51,187 bases of DNA. Origin: Bacillus sp. (in: firmicutes) (lineage in GTDB: Bacteria > Bacillota > Bacilli > Bacillales > Bacillaceae). Of the stretch, positions 48,625-51,187 are shown one piece after another. Numbering within the stretch: position 1 is the stretch's first letter; every line of letters begins with the position of its first letter. Location: positions 11,967 through 63,153 of the forward strand of contig JAPSLL010000022.1 of the NCBI GenBank assembly GCA_031180805.1, written 5' to 3'. Under the pieces are notes generated by a model. The model did not search any database. It was not told the origin of the DNA and saw nothing but the letters and a program-made list of their open reading frames with translations. The position numbers were made by a program, and so were the translations under genes.

Positions 48625-48780
48625 ATAAAAAATTTTTTTGCAGGTATTGGGGTTATATTAGTTACGCTTGGATTACTATTATTTGAGGATGTTTCTGAGC
48701 TTTTTTATAATTTCATTTTTTCTTTTTCAGGAATTTTGCTTATGTGTGTCGGTATCAAATTGAAAAAAAATGAAAGGTAA
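48625..48780 (+). CDS. Small membrane protein with an ATA in the start position
   Basis: The frame reads KNFFAGIGVILVTLGLLLFE, then DVSELFYNFIFSFSGILLMC and VGIKLKKNER: two membrane helices and a basic end, 51 residues. No ATG, GTG or TTG is in frame after the preceding stop. At seven bases after AAAGGGG lies ATA (48625), which would be the first codon, where relatives should have ATG. It may use AUA, or the start may have mutated. It is a single gene, followed by a palindrome. The 48492-48610 stretch holds no other feature. Confidence 0.4.
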   Translation: MKNFFAGIGVILVTLGLLLFEDVSELFYNFIFSFSGILLMCVGIKLKKNER

Positions 48781-48804
48781 CATAGGTAGTTACTTTGCAA
48801 TGAG

Positions 48805-48915
48805 GGTGACTCAAAACCAAAGGTTCAGAACCCCACAAACACAACATATCGGCTAATGATAAGGTTAGTTCACTATACTAGCGTTTGCCTGTTGGGTCAG
48901 ACCCTTTTGAGTCAC
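48805..48915. repeat. 111-bp imperfect palindrome
   Basis: GGTGACTCAAAA (48805-48816) and TTTTGAGTCACC (48904-48915) are perfect ends. Inner parts also pair (GGTTCAGAACCC with GGGTCAGACCC, and ACAAAC with GTTTG). There are no T-runs. It looks like a miniature mobile palindrome rather than a terminator. The following 48916-49217 contains nothing that I can support. Confidence 0.5.
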
Positions 48916-49217
48916 CGTCTTTCCTACGAATAGTCAAGTTGAAAAATAAAAATTTTTACTATATACTCTACAGATATTTTCATTTCCCACTTTACTAATG
49001 AAATAGAATGCTCTCTCATTAGTTGTACTTTGCTATTATTTATCCTTTAATAGATTCCGGAAAACATTTCAAACTCCTTTTCCATTTAAAATATTCTAGC
49101 AGTATTAGATAATCCCCCCAATGAATTGACTGTTACAAATGTCTAACAAGCAATTTGAATCAAGAAGATAGGCTTTAGATTCCTAACATAAGACAATAAT
49201 CAGATTAACTTGCATCG

Positions 49218-49244
49218 AAAAAACCGCTCCAATCAATGAAGCGG
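49218..49244 (-). terminator. Terminator of the C26 peptidase gene
   Basis: CCGCT (49224-49228) with AGCGG (49240-49244) and inner pairs form the stem; six T follow on the minus strand. It lies 28 bp after the stop. Confidence 0.75.
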
Positions 49245-49271
49245 CAAAGGCAAACATTAAATGTATAATTT

Positions 49272-49997
49272 TTATTTACATGCTCTTACAAACTCTAAAA
49301 ATAACTTAAAGTTATTATCGTCAAGCTTGTAGTTGAACTCAGGGTGCCATTGAACTGCTAAAGTAAATGTTTTATTTGGCATGACAACCGCTTCAATTAA
49401 TCCATCCTCTGCTTTTGCCGCAGGTACTAGTTTTTCCGATATCTTCTTAATCCCCTGATGGTGATAGCTGTTCACTTTTAAAGAATCTACTTGAAGAATA
49501 TGATAAAGCAATGTATCTTTTGCTATGTATACATTATGAGTTGGTTCAGTATATGGAGGTCTTTGCTTATGGTTAATATCGCTACTAGTTAGTTGAGTCG
49601 GTATGTCCTGGTATAAGGTTCCACCTAACAAAACGTTAAATAATTGCAGACCACGACAAATCCCTAATACAGGTTTATCCAATTCGACTACTCGCTTAAA
49701 AAGAACCTCCTCCATACAATCACGTTCATTGCACATTTCCCCGTTAACATCCGCAATTTTTTCACCATAAAGCTCTGGATTGATATCTTGACCACCTGTA
49801 AAGAGAAAGCCATCAAAAGTATTTGCTAAACTAAAAATAACCTCTTCATCTGTCGTTAATGGTAGCATTATCGGGATCCCCCCAGCATCCTCAATCCCTT
49901 TCATATAACCTGGCAGCATCCAGTAACTATCCTTTTCTTTATCATACAACGGTAAAACACCAATTATTGGTTTCCCCATAGCAAACTCACTCTCCAT
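49272..49997 (-). CDS. Gamma-glutamyl-gamma-aminobutyrate hydrolase family (peptidase C26)
   Basis: A 241-residue class I glutamine amidotransferase-like hydrolase. The nucleophile is Cys114 in KPVLGICRGLQLFNVLLGGT, and the His-Glu pair is in FTLAVQWHPEFNYK; FDGFLFTGGQDINPELYGE is the usual substrate loop. The family includes PuuD, which splits gamma-glutamyl-GABA, and others that act on gamma-glutamyl amides. No putrescine genes are nearby, so the substrate is open. ATG 49997 follows AAGGCTG; ATG 49979 is an alternative start. It is a single gene with its own terminator. Confidence 0.88.
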   Translation of the reverse strand: MESEFAMGKPIIGVLPLYDKEKDSYWMLPGYMKGIEDAGGIPIMLPLTTDEEVIFSLANTFDGFLFTGGQDINPELYGEKIADVNGEMCNERDCMEEVLFKRVVELDKPVLGICRGLQLFNVLLGGTLYQDIPTQLTSSDINHKQRPPYTEPTHNVYIAKDTLLYHILQVDSLKVNSYHHQGIKKISEKLVPAAKAEDGLIEAVVMPNKTFTLAVQWHPEFNYKLDDNNFKLFLEFVRACK

Positions 49998-50212
49998 TTA
50001 TTCAGCCTTACAATTTCATTATAGATCAAAAAATAAAGTTCTGTTGAATACTCTGTTTTGTTCACTTTCCTTGATTCAAAAGTCTTTTTTCAGAAGGACC
50101 AATATGTAAATTTTTAAAACCCGATTTCATTTACCAACTCCAACATCTAACAAAAAAGACCGCCATTGCGATCTCACTTAAAGCTCTTATTCCGCCACTT
50201 TATATTAAGCAA

Positions 50213-50356
50213 TTAATCAATATACAATTCCTCTTTCAACTTCATCTTCATTTGTTCTATTTTCCTAATTTTCTTAAATGTAAGGAAAGAGATAACACGA
50301 AAAAATAAAAGGGGAATTTCTTTTTCTTCTCGATTTTGCTGAATAATTTTTTCCAA
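50213..50356 (-). CDS. Small basic protein (47 residues)
   Basis: A TTG start at 50356 is preceded six bases away by AGGAGG. The peptide is MEKIIQQNREEKEIPLLFFR, then VISFLTFKKIRKIEQMKMKL, KEELYID: charged with a short hydrophobic stretch (IPLLFFRVISFLTF). No family is recognised. The strong ribosome site is the main evidence. The gap 49998-50212 shows no feature that I can support. Confidence 0.45.
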   Translation of the reverse strand: MEKIIQQNREEKEIPLLFFRVISFLTFKKIRKIEQMKMKLKEELYID

Positions 50357-50398
50357 AAAACTCCCTCCTAACTAATAATTTCTCCGATTAACATACCC

Positions 50399-50536
50399 TT
50401 ACTTTAATAAAAATCGTTCTGTTAATACAAATATGAAAAGCAAAACAACAACATATAACCAGCCTTTTGTGGTTCGTTTCTTGCGAAAATGCTCTACTCC
50501 TATAATTAGCATAGTTAAACCAATGAATACAAGCAC
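50399..50536 (-). CDS. Small membrane protein (45 residues)
   Basis: A GTG at 50536, four bases after the GNAT stop, starts MLVFIGLTMLIIGVEHFRKK, then RTTKGWLYVVVLLFIFVLTE and RFLLK: two membrane helices with a basic turn between. The ribosome site is weak (AAGTGG 13 bases upstream), but translation may be coupled to the GNAT gene. Sensible topology argues for a real gene. The family is unknown. Confidence 0.4.
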   Translation of the reverse strand: MLVFIGLTMLIIGVEHFRKKRTTKGWLYVVVLLFIFVLTERFLLK

Positions 50537-50540
50537 ATGT

Positions 50541-50951
50541 TCAAGTAATCCACTTCTCCATAAATATTAAGTCATGCTTTTTAAATCCTTGTTTTTCATA
50601 AAAGCTTTGGACATTTTCATTACTTTGTTCGATCAAAAGGTTCATTTTTTCACAACCGATTTCCTTAAAACGCCTTTGTAGTTCATCAATTATTTGTTGA
50701 CCAAGCTTCTTTCCTTGGTATTCAGGGTGAACCGCTAAGTGGTTTATCCATCCTCTTCTTCCATCAAAACTCCCCATAACTACACCGATAATTCGCTTCT
50801 CCTCTTCCATAACAAAAAATAAATCAGGATCCCTTTTTAATTTAACCTTCAGTCCTTCATATGTATCAGACCGAGAAAGCTTTAATCCCGCAAGCTTCCA
50901 CAAATCAATTACCGATTCATAATCATTTAAAGTAAATTCTCGAAATTTCAT
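50541..50951 (-). CDS. GNAT-family N-acetyltransferase (YpeA-like)
   Basis: A 136-residue GNAT. FTLNDYESVIDLWKLAGLKL is the start typical of the YpeA branch; the acetyl-CoA site is INHLAVHPEYQGKKLGQQII (Q-G-K-K-L-G), and the C-terminus has NENVQSFYEKQGFKKHDLIF. The substrate is unknown. ATG 50951 has AGGAGGAAAT upstream, an excellent site. The stop lies four bases before a possible small membrane protein gene, and another small gene lies upstream at 50962-51138, so three minus-strand genes may share a transcript. Confidence 0.85.
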   Translation of the reverse strand: MKFREFTLNDYESVIDLWKLAGLKLSRSDTYEGLKVKLKRDPDLFFVMEEEKRIIGVVMGSFDGRRGWINHLAVHPEYQGKKLGQQIIDELQRRFKEIGCEKMNLLIEQSNENVQSFYEKQGFKKHDLIFMEKWIT

Positions 50952-50961
50952 ATTTCCTCCT

Positions 50962-51138
50962 CTATATCATTTCAAATATGATTGAAATAACGATCCCCTG
51001 AAAAACAAGGAACACCATAGAACCCCAGCTAATTTTATAATTTTCTTTCTTCATTAAATACGTTTGAGTAATGAAATTTATGAGGAACAAAACGATGAAA
51101 ACGATAATAAAGGTAAACCAAAATGGTGATTTTATCAT
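50962..51138 (-). CDS. Small membrane protein (58 residues)
   Basis: ATG 51138 starts MIKSPFWFTFIIVFIVLFLI, then NFITQTYLMKKENYKISWG and SMVFLVFQGIVISIIFEMI: two membrane helices with a charged loop. The nearest purine-rich site (GAGG) is 16 bases upstream, so initiation is uncertain. It ends 10 bp before the GNAT start on the same strand. No family is recognised. The last 49 bases of the window show nothing further. Confidence 0.45.
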   Translation of the reverse strand: MIKSPFWFTFIIVFIVLFLINFITQTYLMKKENYKISWGSMVFLVFQGIVISIIFEMI

Positions 51139-51187
51139 AACAACATTTTAAACGCCTCTTCAATCAATTTTTGATTTTATTCCAAAT

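Noticed and set aside
1-51187. CRISPR arrays, tRNA or rRNA genes, prophage structural genes, large plasmid functions
   Set aside because: Looked for regular direct repeats, tRNA-like cloverleaf ends and typical phage or replication proteins; none seen. The only mobile item is the decayed IS at the left edge, plus short palindromic repeats.

Overview
The window looks like chromosomal DNA of an endospore-forming, low-GC member of the Bacillaceae. The reasons are AT-rich sequence with AGGAGG-type ribosome sites and many TTG/GTG starts, a threonyl-tRNA synthetase behind three tandem T-box leaders as in Bacillus thrZ, FosB and menaquinone (MenA) genes, FapR-type and MhqR-type operators, SpoIID and SpoIIP sporulation hydrolase domains, and many families typical of Bacillus (YrvL, DUF2812, DUF3885, DUF3221, DUF3951). 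Species cannot be told from the sequence. No rRNA, tRNA, CRISPR array or phage was seen.

Layout. 1-860: a decayed IS1595-type transposase that abuts a broken grpB-like gene. 0.9-3.6 kb: divergent XRE/TPR regulator and MFS exporter with two identical-type operators between them. 3.7-5.7 kb: grpB-NUDIX-fosB-GNAT run. 6.3-8 kb: frameshifted VOC gene and a DUF4085-like gene. 8-10.4 kb: mhqN-mhqO-flavin reductase operon under an MhqR-type box. 10.5-15 kb: DUF3885, DinB, thrZ with triple T-box. 15-17 kb: broken padR with DUF2812 partner, nitroreductase, oxidoreductase remnant. 17.6-20.3 kb: TetR/DHA2 exporter pair. 20.3-21.2 kb: hmoA operon behind a promoter studded with GTATAC sites. 21.2-24.8 kb: AHSA1, AAC(6')-like and GNAT genes mixed with several broken genes. 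24.9-26 kb: fabH with FapR box. 26-28.8 kb: spoIID facing an ECF sigma factor and a membrane protein that joins an anti-sigma-like N-terminus to a SpoIIP amidase domain. 29-34.8 kb: lipoprotein, hydrolase/TetR, small membrane protein, uncharacterised genes including a CPCC-domain protein, GNAT and P-loop kinase-like genes. 35-39.3 kb: two ABC transporters, the first with a GntR regulator and a near-perfect operator. 39.4-45 kb: small membrane proteins, a cysteine peptidase-like gene, a zinc-ribbon/alpha-CTD-like protein, YbaN, MenA. 44.9-46.1 kb: a nonsense-broken secreted protein and a 5'-truncated rpiB. 46.4-47.5 kb: FtsW/RodA-family glycosyltransferase. 47.7-48.5 kb: a hypothetical gene and an E-colicin-type immunity homologue. 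48.6-51.2 kb: small membrane genes, a C26 peptidase and a GNAT enzyme.

How it works together. Most genes are one- to three-gene transcription units with a local regulator: efflux and antibiotic-modifying enzymes (two MFS pumps, two ABC systems, FosB, an AAC(6') homologue), electrophile defence (mhqNO), haem degradation (HmoA), lipid synthesis under FapR, and threonine-responsive thrZ. The least expected unit is the sigma/anti-sigma-SpoIIP/SpoIID cluster, which would tie peptidoglycan hydrolysis to a transmembrane sigma switch. About ten genes are frameshifted, interrupted or truncated, several at homopolymer runs, so the region is either decaying or carries assembly errors. A 130-bp dispersed repeat with deletion derivatives and several long palindromes lie between genes.
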